33,487 bases of DNA from an uncultured Bacilli bacterium (GCA_947598345.1 CANQFF010000003.1:1-33487); one strand, 5' to 3'; counted from the first letter of the stretch, positions 15,219 to 23,771 are shown. Translations and numbers: made by a program. The notes: a model not told the origin generated them from the letters alone.

Positions 15219-15711
15219 ATGTAATAACTCCCTCACTACTTACTATAGTATCTGAAACTGTTACATCTTCTTTAGTTATAAGTAAAATTATTATATAAAC
15301 AATTATTATTACTACAAGGATTATACCACCAATTATCAATATTCTAGGTATAGGTCTTTGTTGTTTTTTTTCTACTGTATAAGGTGAAGATATTTTTACA
15401 GTTTTTAATTTTTTTTCTTTTTTTCTTCTTTCTCTTTCAGCTTTTTTTATATCATCTATAGATATTTTAGAAGTAAAATCAAATAGATATTCATTAAATT
15501 CTTCTAGCATTTCATCATAATCTAATCCAAGATATTTAGAATAATTCTTTATAAACATCTTTAAATAAAATATATCCTTAAATGCCTCTTTATTGCCATC
15601 TTCAATATTTTCTATTTGTGATGCTCGTAACTTTAAATCTTGAGCCGCTTCTTCTATGGTAATTCCCATAGATTCACGAGTTTCTTTTAATTTTTCTCCT
15701 ATCTCTTTCAT
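15205..15711 (-). CDS. RodZ-like membrane protein with N-terminal HTH
   Basis: This 168-residue protein has a helix-turn-helix of the HTH_25/RodZ type at its N terminus (about 1-70, with ITIEEAAQDLKLRASQIENIEDGN). A Lys/Arg-rich juxtamembrane stretch (about 89-106) and one membrane segment (about 124-146) follow, with only about 20 residues outside. RodZ links MreB filaments to the cell-wall elongation machinery. The usual extracytoplasmic beta domain is missing, so this is a short version. It lies between rnpB and pgsA, as in many Bacillota where a RodZ-type gene precedes pgsA. TTGAGG precedes the ATG closely. Confidence 0.85.
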   Translation of the reverse strand: MKEIGEKLKETRESMGITIEEAAQDLKLRASQIENIEDGNKEAFKDIFYLKMFIKNYSKYLGLDYDEMLEEFNEYLFDFTSKISIDDIKKAERERRKKEKKLKTVKISSPYTVEKKQQRPIPRILIIGGIILVVIIIVYIIILLITKEDVTVSDTIVSSEGVITYEFA

Positions 15712-15731
15712 AATACCTCAATTCCAAAATA

Positions 15732-16080
15732 TAATATTTTATAAGCCATGTTCTGTTCTCCAAATGGAGTGACAAATATTTATCTACTGTTTCCAGTCCT
15801 CGAATCGGTTCTTATTACCTATCAAGGTTCCCCTACCAAAATTTGGGTTTCTCACTCGCGGGGTTTACCACGTTCCACTTCCACTATTTCTAGTTTCATC
15901 GTCACTTTGGCACTTTTAAACTTAATCTAACCATATCAAAGACTTAGGTTATTTCAGAGCCGTTAGCAAAAGCTACCTAGAGTTATTTTTTCCTCTAGCG
16001 CGAACACTACAATCATCACAGACTGTGTGAGCATGGACTTTCCTCTACATCAAAAAGATGCAGCATTTGTCAAAATATTA
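15732..16080 (-). ncRNA. rnpB: RNase P RNA, type B
   Basis: RNase P RNA is the catalytic component that matures tRNA 5' ends. The minus strand carries the universal GAGGAAAGTCCATGCTC block (16029-16045) of P4 and the 3' partner ACAGAACATGGCTTAT. A further block, AACCCAAATTTTGGTAGGGG, is characteristic of the Bacillus-type RNA. P1 can form between TAATATTTT at the 5' end and AAAATATTA at the 3' end, and P3 from CTGCATC/GATGTAG. The length of about 349 nt is somewhat short for type B. It follows gpsB directly, as in Bacillus; the predicted P1 stem includes the gpsB stop codon. Confidence 0.95.
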
Positions 16081-16407
16081 TTCTTTTCCATATATTATTT
16101 TTTCAAGTTTTGATATACGCCTTAAAACATCAGCATTAGTGTTGTTAGCGCCATTACCGTCTGATTCAGAAAGAACTTCTAATTTTGTTTTTAAATTTCT
16201 AATTTCTTGTTTTAATTGAATATTATCTTCAATTAATTGTTTTTTTTCTCTTTCTAAATCTCTTATTATACTATTCATTTCATCATAGTCTTTTATGATT
16301 ATATCTAAGTACTTATCTACTTCTTGTGGGCGATACCCTCTTGTATCTATTTTAAAATCTTTTTCTAAAATATCACGACTAGTTAAAACTATACGATCTT
16401 GGTACAT
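16078..16407 (-). CDS. gpsB: Cell-division regulator GpsB (DivIVA family)
   Basis: GpsB coordinates PBP1A and other wall enzymes between septum and side wall. The 109-residue protein has the N-terminal membrane- and partner-binding DivIVA domain (LTSRDILEKDFKIDTRGYRPQEVDKYLD, about 8-35, given by its ends, with the Arg-Gly-Tyr loop at 23-25). A coiled coil (about 36-80), a Gly/Asn linker and a C-terminal trimerising helix (about 93-107) follow. The start at 16407 is set by GAGGTGG six bases upstream. Its known partner, a class A PBP, is encoded about 850 bases away on the other strand. Confidence 0.93.
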   Translation of the reverse strand: MYQDRIVLTSRDILEKDFKIDTRGYRPQEVDKYLDIIIKDYDEMNSIIRDLEREKKQLIEDNIQLKQEIRNLKTKLEVLSESDGNGANNTNADVLRRISKLEKIIYGKE

Positions 16408-16435
16408 TTTTTCCACCTCACTCTTATTCGTTCTA

Positions 16436-16464
16436 ATTATCTCAAAAAAAACATGTTTTGTCAA
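16436..16464 (-). promoter_or_regulatory. Promoter of gpsB (and probably rnpB)
   Basis: A perfect TTGACA (16459-16464) and GATAAT (16436-16441) are 17 bases apart on the minus strand, about 30 bases upstream of the gpsB start. Confidence 0.75.
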
Positions 16465-16473
16465 TAAAAAAAA

Positions 16474-16569
16474 CTACTTACCTTTCACCGTATAAGTAGC
16501 TAACTTTATATAGCTTACATCATCTATCATGTTATTAAATACATTTTCTATGTGCGAATTACTATGCAT
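16474..16569 (-). CDS. Small 31-codon ORF upstream of gpsB
   Basis: This ORF encodes 31 residues starting MHSNSHIENVFNNM and ending LATYTVKGK. It has an excellent SD (GAGGTGAT, four bases before the ATG) and a possible extended -10 (TGTGATAAT) just upstream. It ends 10 bases before the gpsB -35 box. There is no membrane segment or known motif. It could be a small protein of its own or a leader peptide. Similar-length ORFs arise by chance in AT-rich DNA, but the SD favours translation. Confidence 0.5.
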   Translation of the reverse strand: MHSNSHIENVFNNMIDDVSYIKLATYTVKGK

Positions 16570-16698
16570 ATTATCACCTCATTAAACATATTATCACAAT
16601 AAAAAAATTAGTGTTGGGATTCGACAAAACTAGCTAAAAAATATGCTTTATCAGTAGAAAAAAAATAAATTTTATTGTATAATGATATCGGAGGAAGT

Positions 16699-17277
16699 AT
16701 GAATTACCCAAACGGATTAAAAAAACAGTATAAAAATTCTAGAACTTATAGTAATAGAGGGATGAGTTTAGAACAAGATTTAAACGATACTAACAACTAC
16801 TATTTAAAGTGGAATTTAGCAGTTGTATATAAAAAACCTACACCAATAACAATAAACAAAGTAAATTATAAATCTAGAAAAGATGCAGTTATAACAGAGG
16901 CACATTTCATAACTCCATCTACAACCGATTATAATGGAATTTATAAAGGTAAGTATATTGATTTTGAGGCTAAAGAAACAAAAAGTTTAACTAGTTTTTC
17001 TTTGAACAATATTCATAAACATCAAATACAACATTTAGAGAAAATATACTTACACGGTGGGATAGGATTTATAGTAGTTAGATTTACAAGATTAAATATG
17101 ACTTATCTTCTTTTTATAGAAGAATTATTGGATTTTTTAAAAAATAATAAAAGAGCATCCATTCCTAAATCATATTTTGATGAAAAAGGTTATATTATAA
17201 AAGAGGGATTAAATCCTAGATTAGATTATTTAAAAATTATAGAAAAAAAGGAGTTTGATTATGAAAAAGATTTTTAA
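16699..17277 (+). CDS. recU: Holliday junction resolvase RecU
   Basis: RecU cuts Holliday junctions during recombinational repair and chromosome segregation. The 192-residue protein has NRGMSLEQDLN (19-29), TTDYNG with Asp77, and YIDFEAKET with Glu90 and Lys92, which align with the catalytic Asp, Glu and Lys of Bacillus RecU. The start at 16699 follows GGAGGA by three bases and begins MNYPNG, the usual RecU N terminus; a TTG farther upstream is in frame but less likely. A TATAAT at 16678-16683 may be its -10 box, without a clear -35. The 3' end overlaps ponA by 17 bases, the same recU-ponA pairing as in Bacillus. Confidence 0.95.
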   Translation: MNYPNGLKKQYKNSRTYSNRGMSLEQDLNDTNNYYLKWNLAVVYKKPTPITINKVNYKSRKDAVITEAHFITPSTTDYNGIYKGKYIDFEAKETKSLTSFSLNNIHKHQIQHLEKIYLHGGIGFIVVRFTRLNMTYLLFIEELLDFLKNNKRASIPKSYFDEKGYIIKEGLNPRLDYLKIIEKKEFDYEKDF

Positions 17278-20146
17278 AAATGGGATTAAAAAATTTAAAA
17301 ACATCTGGAAAAATAATCCAATGGATATAATAATACCAATAGTTTGCATATTAATATTTATAATTGCTTGTTTTACTATCGGTATAACTGGTGGATTAAT
17401 AATCTTTGTCGCACTAATTGTTATATATTTTATTGGAAATTTTATTTTTAATAAGAAGAAAAAAAAGAAAGATAAAATAAAATCAAAAAATACCAATAAG
17501 AAAAAAAAGAAAAGTAAAGAAAAAAATGAGCGAATATATAAAAAGCAAAAAAAAGTAAAAACAAAAAAGAAAAAGAAGAAAATTTTGAAAATTATATTAT
17601 TAATTTTCTTAACATTATTCATATTAGGCGTAATAGCTGTAATTGGCTTTCTAACTTATATAGTAATCAATGCTCCTACATTTGATGAAAAATTACTTTA
17701 TGTTTCTGAACCAACTATAGTTCTTAGTAGCGATGGAAAAGAAATAGGAAAACTAGGTACAGAAAAAAGAGTTATATTAACATATGATGAACTACCTGAA
17801 GTATTAATAGATGCTATTTTAGCAACAGAAGATTCTAGATTTTTTAATCATAATGGCGTTGACTGGGCTCGTTTCTTAAAAGCTTCTGCTTATCAATTAG
17901 TTGGTATGTCTGATGCTGGTGGTGCATCTACGATAACAATGCAAGTTTCTAAAAAAGCATATACTGACGATAATAATGAAGGAATTGAAGGAATAATAAG
18001 AAAATTTACAGATGTATATGTTTCAATGTTTATATTAGAAAAAAATTATACAAAAGAACAAATTATGGAATTTTATGTAAATTCACAATGGTTAGGTAAA
18101 AGAACTTATGGTGTTGAACAAACTGCTTTAACTTATTTTGGAAAAAGTGCTAAAGAGTTAAATTTAGCAGAAGCTGCAATGATGGCTGGGTTGTTCCAAG
18201 CGCCAGGAAAATATGATCCTTATACTAATCCTGAGGCTACTGAAAAAAGAAGACAAACTGTTTTAAGCTTAATGCTAAGACACGGTTATATAACAAAAGA
18301 TGAATACAATCTTGCTAAAAAAATGACTGTTGAAAAAATTGTTATACCAAAAGAAGAAAGCTTATATGTAAGTGGTGAAATATCTCCATATCAATCATTT
18401 ATAGATACTGTTGTAGAAGAAGTTCAAGATAAAACTGGAAAGAATCCATATACTACTTCAATGACTATATATACTACTTTAAATACTGATTTTCAAGACT
18501 ATATAAATAAAATTATGGATGGATCTTCTTACAACTGGGATAACGACCTAGCTCAAGGCGGTATAGTTGTTACAGATGTAAAAAATGGTAGTGTTGTAGC
18601 TATTGGCGGTAATAGAAAAATAGATAGTATCGATACATACAATTATGCCACTGATACAGAAAATCAAATTGGATCTACTGCAAAACCACTATATGATTAT
18701 GGTCCTGCTATAGAATTTAATAATTGGAGTTCTGGACAAATTATTGTTGATGAACCAACTACATATTCAGATGGAAATCAAATAAATAACTGGGATAGAA
18801 ATTATCAAGGCCTTGAAACAATTAGAACTGCTCTTGCAGGTTCTAGAAATATCCCAGCTCTTAAAACTTTTAAACTTAATAACAAAGCTAAAATAATTGA
18901 ATTTGTTGAAAAATTGGGATTAAGTCCTGAAATTTATACTTGTAGCAAAGGTTACACTAGAAAAGGTAAACAATGTATTAACGATAATGATCCTGATGAT
19001 ATTGTACAGGCTAAAAAAGCTAATACTCTACACGAGGCTCACGCAATTGGTGGATACAATGGAGAATCACCTTTAACAATGGCTTCTGCATATGCAGCAT
19101 TTGCAAATGGTGGTACTTATATTAAACCTTACACATTTACTAAAGTTGTTTTCCAAGATACAAATGAAGAATATGTAAACAATATTGAAAAAACAAAAGC
19201 TATGAGTGAAGAAACTGCATATATAATAAGTGATATGTTAGTAACAACTGCTCATCAAGCTATGGGACGCTACCATGAAGTTAATGGTGTTGAATACGCT
19301 GCAAAAACAGGAACAACTAACTATGATGAAGCCAAACTTAAAGCTCACGGTTTACTTTACACAGATGCAGTTAACGATCTTTGGGCAGTAGGTTTTAATA
19401 CTGAATACTCTATTGCTGTATGGCATGGTTATGATAGAATAAATAGTAAATATTATAATAGATTGAGTGTTCCTTCTAATACAAAATTGTTTCAAGCTGT
19501 TGCCAAGAAGATTTTTACAAACAAAGCTAGATTTAAACAACCAAGTGGTGTTGTAGCTGTTGAAATTGAATCAGGATGTGCTGAAGCTATGCTTCCTAGC
19601 GAATATACTCCTTCAGATTTACGCCAAACTGAATTATTTATAAAAGGTACTGAACCTACTTCAGTTTCTCAAAGATTTACTAAACTTAGTGATGTTTCAA
19701 ATTTAAGCGCTAATGTCGCTGATAATGTTGTAACACTAACTTGGAATTCAGTTAATACACCAGATATAAATACTGAAGCTGGATTAAGAAAAGCATATGC
19801 TAGTTTATTCTCAGATCAAGGATATTTAAATTCTTACATATCTAGTAGACTTTCTTATAATAAGTCATACCTTGGTAATATTGGATATAACATATATTTA
19901 AAAAAATCAGATGGATCATTAACATTACTTGATTTTGTAACATCAAATAAATATGAAACAACCATAGATGTTGCTGGTAATTATACAATAGTTGTTAAAA
20001 CTGCATACTCAATATTTAAATCAAATATGAGTGATGGTAAATCTGTAAGTGTTACGATAGAAAAGGATTCTCCTTTAATACCTACTGATCCAGATGATGG
20101 TAATGGCGATAATAATGATGAAAATAAAGAACCAGATCAACCATAA
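17261..20146 (+). CDS. ponA: Class A penicillin-binding protein PBP1A
   Basis: This bifunctional enzyme polymerises and cross-links peptidoglycan. The 961-residue protein has a GT51 domain (about 150-350, catalytic Glu190 in LATEDSRFF, then GGASTITMQ). Its transpeptidase domain (about 430-760) carries STAK (Ser472, Lys475), SRN (528-530) and KTG (682-684). A fibronectin-like C-terminal domain (about 809-933) and an acidic Asp/Asn/Glu tail follow. Unusually, two hydrophobic segments (about 22-40 and 43-63) and a very Lys-rich stretch (about 65-108) precede the normal signal anchor (about 109-136). The start at 17261 follows AAGGAG by seven bases and overlaps recU. GpsB, encoded nearby, is a known partner of class A PBPs in Bacillota. 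Confidence 0.96.
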   Translation: MKKIFKNGIKKFKNIWKNNPMDIIIPIVCILIFIIACFTIGITGGLIIFVALIVIYFIGNFIFNKKKKKKDKIKSKNTNKKKKKSKEKNERIYKKQKKVKTKKKKKKILKIILLIFLTLFILGVIAVIGFLTYIVINAPTFDEKLLYVSEPTIVLSSDGKEIGKLGTEKRVILTYDELPEVLIDAILATEDSRFFNHNGVDWARFLKASAYQLVGMSDAGGASTITMQVSKKAYTDDNNEGIEGIIRKFTDVYVSMFILEKNYTKEQIMEFYVNSQWLGKRTYGVEQTALTYFGKSAKELNLAEAAMMAGLFQAPGKYDPYTNPEATEKRRQTVLSLMLRHGYITKDEYNLAKKMTVEKIVIPKEESLYVSGEISPYQSFIDTVVEEVQDKTGKNPYTTSMTIYTTLNTDFQDYINKIMDGSSYNWDNDLAQGGIVVTDVKNGSVVAIGGNRKIDSIDTYNYATDTENQIGSTAKPLYDYGPAIEFNNWSSGQIIVDEPTTYSDGNQINNWDRNYQGLETIRTALAGSRNIPALKTFKLNNKAKIIEFVEKLGLSPEIYTCSKGYTRKGKQCINDNDPDDIVQAKKANTLHEAHAIGGYNGESPLTMASAYAAFANGGTYIKPYTFTKVVFQDTNEEYVNNIEKTKAMSEETAYIISDMLVTTAHQAMGRYHEVNGVEYAAKTGTTNYDEAKLKAHGLLYTDAVNDLWAVGFNTEYSIAVWHGYDRINSKYYNRLSVPSNTKLFQAVAKKIFTNKARFKQPSGVVAVEIESGCAEAMLPSEYTPSDLRQTELFIKGTEPTSVSQRFTKLSDVSNLSANVADNVVTLTWNSVNTPDINTEAGLRKAYASLFSDQGYLNSYISSRLSYNKSYLGNIGYNIYLKKSDGSLTLLDFVTSNKYETTIDVAGNYTIVVKTAYSIFKSNMSDGKSVSVTIEKDSPLIPTDPDDGNGDNNDENKEPDQP

Positions 20147-20177
20147 AAAAATGTAAAGATTAATTCTTTACATTTTT
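20147..20177. terminator. Bidirectional terminator between ponA and nth
   Basis: A 13-bp perfect stem (20147-20159 with 20165-20177) and a 5-base loop are flanked by A-rich and T-rich sides on both strands. It can therefore end recU-ponA on the plus strand and dnaD-nth on the minus strand. It abuts both stop codons. Confidence 0.92.
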
Positions 20178-20780
20178 ATTGCATATATTTTTTAATTTAC
20201 AATTATCACATAAGGGGGACTTTGCCTTACAATAATATCTACCAAATAAAACTAATTGATGATGTAATCTAGATAGACTACTTTTAGGAAATTTTTTATT
20301 TAATTTTTCTTCAATTTTTAATACATCATCCTGTTCGTTAGCGATACCTAGCCTTTTACTTACCCTAGATACATGAGTATCTACTGCAATACAAGGTTCA
20401 TTAAACAAATTTGATAAAACAACATTCGTAGTCTTTCTACCTACTCCATTTAATTTTTCTAAATATTCTCTATCATTTGGAACAACACCTTGCTTATCAT
20501 TAATTAATGAGGTAGCTATAGCTATTATATTATGAGCTTTTTTATTGAATGTTCCTATTGGTCTTATTATTTCAATTAAATCTTCTAGAGAAGCTTTACT
20601 AAGTTTTTCTAATGTATCATATTTTTTAAATAAGATATCTGTAACCATATTAACTCTTTTGTCAGTGGTTTGAGCACTTAACATAACTGCAATTAATAGT
20701 TCATAGTCCTTTGTATAATTTAATTCACAACGAGGATTTGGAAATAATTCATCTAAATAATCAATTATCTTTTGTGTCAT
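20160..20780 (-). CDS. nth: Endonuclease III
   Basis: Nth is a bifunctional DNA glycosylase/AP lyase for oxidised pyrimidines in base excision repair. The 206-residue protein has the helix-hairpin-helix LNGVGRKTTNVV (110-121) with catalytic Lys116, Asp134 in AVDTHVSR, and the 4Fe-4S cluster cysteines 184, 191, 194 and 200 in the standard C-x6-C-x2-C-x5-C pattern. It overlaps dnaD by 20 bases, as expected for the conserved dnaD-nth operon of Bacilli, and has only a weak SD, fitting translational coupling. Confidence 0.97.
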   Translation of the reverse strand: MTQKIIDYLDELFPNPRCELNYTKDYELLIAVMLSAQTTDKRVNMVTDILFKKYDTLEKLSKASLEDLIEIIRPIGTFNKKAHNIIAIATSLINDKQGVVPNDREYLEKLNGVGRKTTNVVLSNLFNEPCIAVDTHVSRVSKRLGIANEQDDVLKIEEKLNKKFPKSSLSRLHHQLVLFGRYYCKAKSPLCDNCKLKNICNKNVKN

Positions 20781-21402
20781 TTAACCAATCGTAATCAAAT
20801 AATTCTTTATTTTTAGAAGAATTATTTTTAAATTGTTTTCTATTTTTTTCCACATCCTCTTTTGTTTTTATCCCCTTCTTTTCCCATTCATACAAGATTT
20901 TATCAATATATCTTAAATTATTAATATGATTGTATGTTGCCTCTTTAAGTGCCAAAATTATCAAATCTTCATTATGGCCTACATCTATCCATCTAGAGAT
21001 AATTTCATATTCCATTGGTGAGAGTGGTCGCGCAAATTCTTTTTCAAAGATAGTATATATATCGCTAGTTTCACTTTTTTCTGTATCATCAAGTGAAAAA
21101 GCAATTTTTTCATATAAAGGATCTAAATTTATTACCTCATTACGAATATTATTTATTTTTTTTGTTTCAATTTTAATAATGTTTTTTTCATTTAAAGAAT
21201 TTATTAGTTCCAAAACTTCATTTAATTTTAATTTCAAATCATTACTTATTTGTTTTGGATTATAAATATCACTTGGTTGATTTATTAAATAAATAATCAC
21301 AATAAATTCACTATCTGTTATTTTTAAATTCTTATAATTAAATAATAATTCTTTTGATACTTGATAATTAATACTTTTCAATAATTCTATTATTTGATTC
21401 AT
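20761..21402 (-). CDS. dnaD: Replication-restart/initiation protein DnaD
   Basis: DnaD takes part in loading the replicative helicase at the origin and at stalled forks in Bacilli. The 213-residue protein has an N-terminal winged-helix domain (about 15-90) and a C-terminal DnaB/DnaD domain (about 120-190) with the family pattern FEKEFARPLSPMEYEIISRW and a later YIDKILYEWEKKGIKT. AGGTAGGTGAT precedes the ATG. It is the first gene of dnaD-nth. Confidence 0.93.
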   Translation of the reverse strand: MNQIIELLKSINYQVSKELLFNYKNLKITDSEFIVIIYLINQPSDIYNPKQISNDLKLKLNEVLELINSLNEKNIIKIETKKINNIRNEVINLDPLYEKIAFSLDDTEKSETSDIYTIFEKEFARPLSPMEYEIISRWIDVGHNEDLIILALKEATYNHINNLRYIDKILYEWEKKGIKTKEDVEKNRKQFKNNSSKNKELFDYDWLNDTKDN

Positions 21403-21420
21403 GGTTAATCACCTACCTAA

Positions 21421-21449
21421 ATTATATATTAATTAATTTATTAAATCAA
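21421..21449 (-). promoter_or_regulatory. Promoter of dnaD-nth
   Basis: TTGATT (21444-21449) and TATAAT (21421-21426) are separated by 17 bases on the minus strand, just downstream of the tig terminator. Confidence 0.7.
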
Positions 21450-21450
21450 G

Positions 21451-21481
21451 AAAAATATAAAAGGATGATTATTTATCACCC
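21451..21481 (-). terminator. Terminator of tig
   Basis: GGGTGAT (21475-21481) pairs with ATCATCC (21463-21469) with one G-U pair, followed by a T-rich tail at 21451-21462 on the minus strand. The tig stop codon lies in the hairpin loop. Confidence 0.65.
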
Positions 21482-22731
21482 TTAATAATAGAAAATGCTT
21501 TAGTTACTTCTAAGTCATATTTTATATAATCCAAATTTTCTCCGTATTGTTTTTTTACTTCTTCTTTTGTCATATTATATTTTTTTGCTAATTCATCTAT
21601 TTTATTATCGACTTCTTCATCAGTAACTTCTATTTTTTCAGCATCTATAACAGCTTCTATAATCAATCTATATTTAATTCTTTTTAAAGCTTCATCCTTA
21701 TATTGATCAACTAAAGTTTGTTTATCAGAATTTGTATATTTATAGAATTGATCTATTGATATACCTTGCATTGATAATTGTTCTGAAAATTGTTTAATCA
21801 TTCTTTCAGTTTCTTCTTCTATCATAGTTTCTGGAATATCCATTTCTGTATTAGCTGATATTTCATCAAGTAAATCATTAATGTATTTCTCATCTAATTC
21901 AGCATCTTTTCTTGCAATTATATTTTCTTTTAATTGTTTTTCTAAGTCTTCTTTAGTTTTTATTCCTTCCATACCTAAATCTTCAAAAAAATCTTTATCT
22001 AATTCAGGAATTTTTATTTCTTTAACCTCATTTACTTTAACTTTAAATACAGCTTTCTTACCTTTTAATTCTTCTGAATGATAATCATCTGGGAATGTAA
22101 CATTTATATCCTTTTGATCCCCAGCTTTCATACCTACTATTTGTTCTTCAAAACCTGGTATAAATGTATTTGAACCTATTTCTAATGAATAGTTCTCACC
22201 CTTACCTCCATCAAAGGCAACACCGTCTTTAAATCCTTCAAAATCAATTATAGCTATATCACCATTCTCAACACTACCATCTTTAATTACATTTTCTTTA
22301 TAGTGTTCACGCATATGATTAACAGCATCTTCTATTTCTTCTTTTGTAACTTCAACTTTTCCTTTTTTTGATTTTAAATTTTTATAATTTCCAAGTTTAA
22401 CTTCAGGTTTTAATGTTAATATAAATAAATATTCAATATGTTTTTCATCAATTGATTTTATATCTAAAATTGGTTGAGCTGCTATTTCAATATCTTTAGC
22501 TTCCTCTAACATTTTATCGTATGCCTCATCAACACAATAGTTAGCTGCATCCATATATAAAGACTCTATTCCGTAATTTTTTAAAAACACATTTTTAGGA
22601 GCTTTACCTGGTCTAAATCCAGGTATTTTTGCTTTTGCATTTGCTTTTTTAAATGCTTTATCTAATGCATCATCCCAACTTTTTCCTTCTATTGTAACAG
22701 TAATTTCTTTTAAATTTTTGTTTTTTTCCAT
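21469..22731 (-). CDS. tig: Trigger factor
   Basis: Trigger factor is the ribosome-bound chaperone and peptidyl-prolyl isomerase that meets nascent chains. The 420-residue protein has the ribosome-binding loop GFRPGKAP (38-45), the FKBP-type PPIase domain (about 158-240, NGDIAIIDFEGFKDG and IPGFEEQIVGMKAG), and the long helical C-terminal chaperone arms. GGAGGA lies upstream of the ATG. It is a monocistronic unit with its own promoter and terminator. Confidence 0.97.
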   Translation of the reverse strand: MEKNKNLKEITVTIEGKSWDDALDKAFKKANAKAKIPGFRPGKAPKNVFLKNYGIESLYMDAANYCVDEAYDKMLEEAKDIEIAAQPILDIKSIDEKHIEYLFILTLKPEVKLGNYKNLKSKKGKVEVTKEEIEDAVNHMREHYKENVIKDGSVENGDIAIIDFEGFKDGVAFDGGKGENYSLEIGSNTFIPGFEEQIVGMKAGDQKDINVTFPDDYHSEELKGKKAVFKVKVNEVKEIKIPELDKDFFEDLGMEGIKTKEDLEKQLKENIIARKDAELDEKYINDLLDEISANTEMDIPETMIEEETERMIKQFSEQLSMQGISIDQFYKYTNSDKQTLVDQYKDEALKRIKYRLIIEAVIDAEKIEVTDEEVDNKIDELAKKYNMTKEEVKKQYGENLDYIKYDLEVTKAFSIIKGDK

Positions 22732-22754
22732 AAATCTTCCTCCAATACCTATAT

Positions 22755-22783
22755 AGTATATACTAAAAATTTTTTTTAATCAA
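22755..22783 (-). promoter_or_regulatory. Promoter of tig, -10 box inside a palindrome
   Basis: TTGATT (22778-22783) and TATACT (22755-22760) have a 17-base spacer on the minus strand. The -10 box is part of the 12-bp palindrome TAGTATATACTA. Confidence 0.65.
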
Positions 22784-22796
22784 GTTTTTTAGTGTA

Positions 22797-23771
22797 TTAA
22801 TTTTGCATATTTATCTGTTGACCTTTTACTAAGTCATAATTAATAAGTTCATCGCTATCTAAATTCTCATTATGCATATTAACACCAGTAATTTGACTAT
22901 TTTCATAAGTTGTATAATAGTATATTCCTTTATCTAAATTACAACAAGAACTATAAATAGTTATTTCATATTTATCATCACCCATATGAACACAACCTCT
23001 TTGTTGATCAACTGAACCTAAAATATGAAAAAATTGACTTATACTTTCAGATTCTGAATTTCCAGATATTGAATTCATTTTAGTAAATGTAGCCTTAACA
23101 AATCTTGATGCTGATGATAAATCACCTGGTAATCCCATAGCTCCCATGCCACGACTATATGTTTTTAAATCTAACTTTTTAGAAAAGTTATTAATAGGTG
23201 CTTCTACCGATAAATTCATATAATTATTTAAATTAAATAATTGAATATCAAATGTTGGATTATTAGTTAAAACCCCAACTGGATTATCATAAATTTTAAT
23301 ACCTTCTTTAACACATTCTACAGTTATTGAATTATTTTTATCTGAAATTATCCAGTGAAGTGGCGATACTCTTAAATATTCACTAAAATCTATTTTACAT
23401 ATATTTATCTTATTTAATAATTTTTTAGCTTCTTCGATAGTTGCACACTGTGATAAAATCCAAGGAATAAATTCAAATGGAGCTATATTATCATAAGACT
23501 TTTTTTCTTCATAATAATAGGCATTATCTGGAAAATTTAATCCTGCCATTGCTAGTCCTTTTTCATTAATTGCATCATAATAAAGTGGATAATCCATATC
23601 TACATATGCCATACCAATTATTGCATAATGATTGGAAATATCATGTGTTTTTCTAAATTTAAAAACATAATTTCTAGGAGTTATTGTAATTGTCTCCTTA
23701 TACGAATATTCCAAATCCAAATTTCTTCCAAAATAATGATCTTTTGTATTATAAGTTACTGCAGTACACAT
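22797..23771 (-). CDS. bsh: Bile salt hydrolase / choloylglycine hydrolase family (Ntn hydrolase)
   Basis: This 324-residue protein belongs to the linear-amide C-N hydrolases that include bile salt hydrolase and penicillin V acylase. Cys2 after the initiator Met is the N-terminal nucleophile. FGRNLDLEYSY gives Arg16 and Asp19, Asn79 is in GLNF, TNNP lies at 169-172, and Arg223 is in SSASRF. This set matches bile salt hydrolases, which release taurine or glycine from conjugated bile acids; a penicillin V acylase activity cannot be excluded. No signal peptide is present, as expected. GAGGAGGA precedes the ATG. It lies 42 bases after rpe, behind a hairpin that may end or modulate transcription. 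It supports a gut habitat. Confidence 0.88.
   Translation of the reverse strand: MCTAVTYNTKDHYFGRNLDLEYSYKETITITPRNYVFKFRKTHDISNHYAIIGMAYVDMDYPLYYDAINEKGLAMAGLNFPDNAYYYEEKKSYDNIAPFEFIPWILSQCATIEEAKKLLNKINICKIDFSEYLRVSPLHWIISDKNNSITVECVKEGIKIYDNPVGVLTNNPTFDIQLFNLNNYMNLSVEAPINNFSKKLDLKTYSRGMGAMGLPGDLSSASRFVKATFTKMNSISGNSESESISQFFHILGSVDQQRGCVHMGDDKYEITIYSSCCNLDKGIYYYTTYENSQITGVNMHNENLDSDELINYDLVKGQQINMQN

Noticed and set aside
15748-15930. 60-codon plus-strand frame at 15748.
   Set aside because: It lies entirely in the antisense of the RNase P RNA gene.
17230-17622. 130-codon Phe-rich minus-strand frame.
   Set aside because: It is the complement of the Lys-rich start of ponA; the poly-A codons read as poly-Phe.
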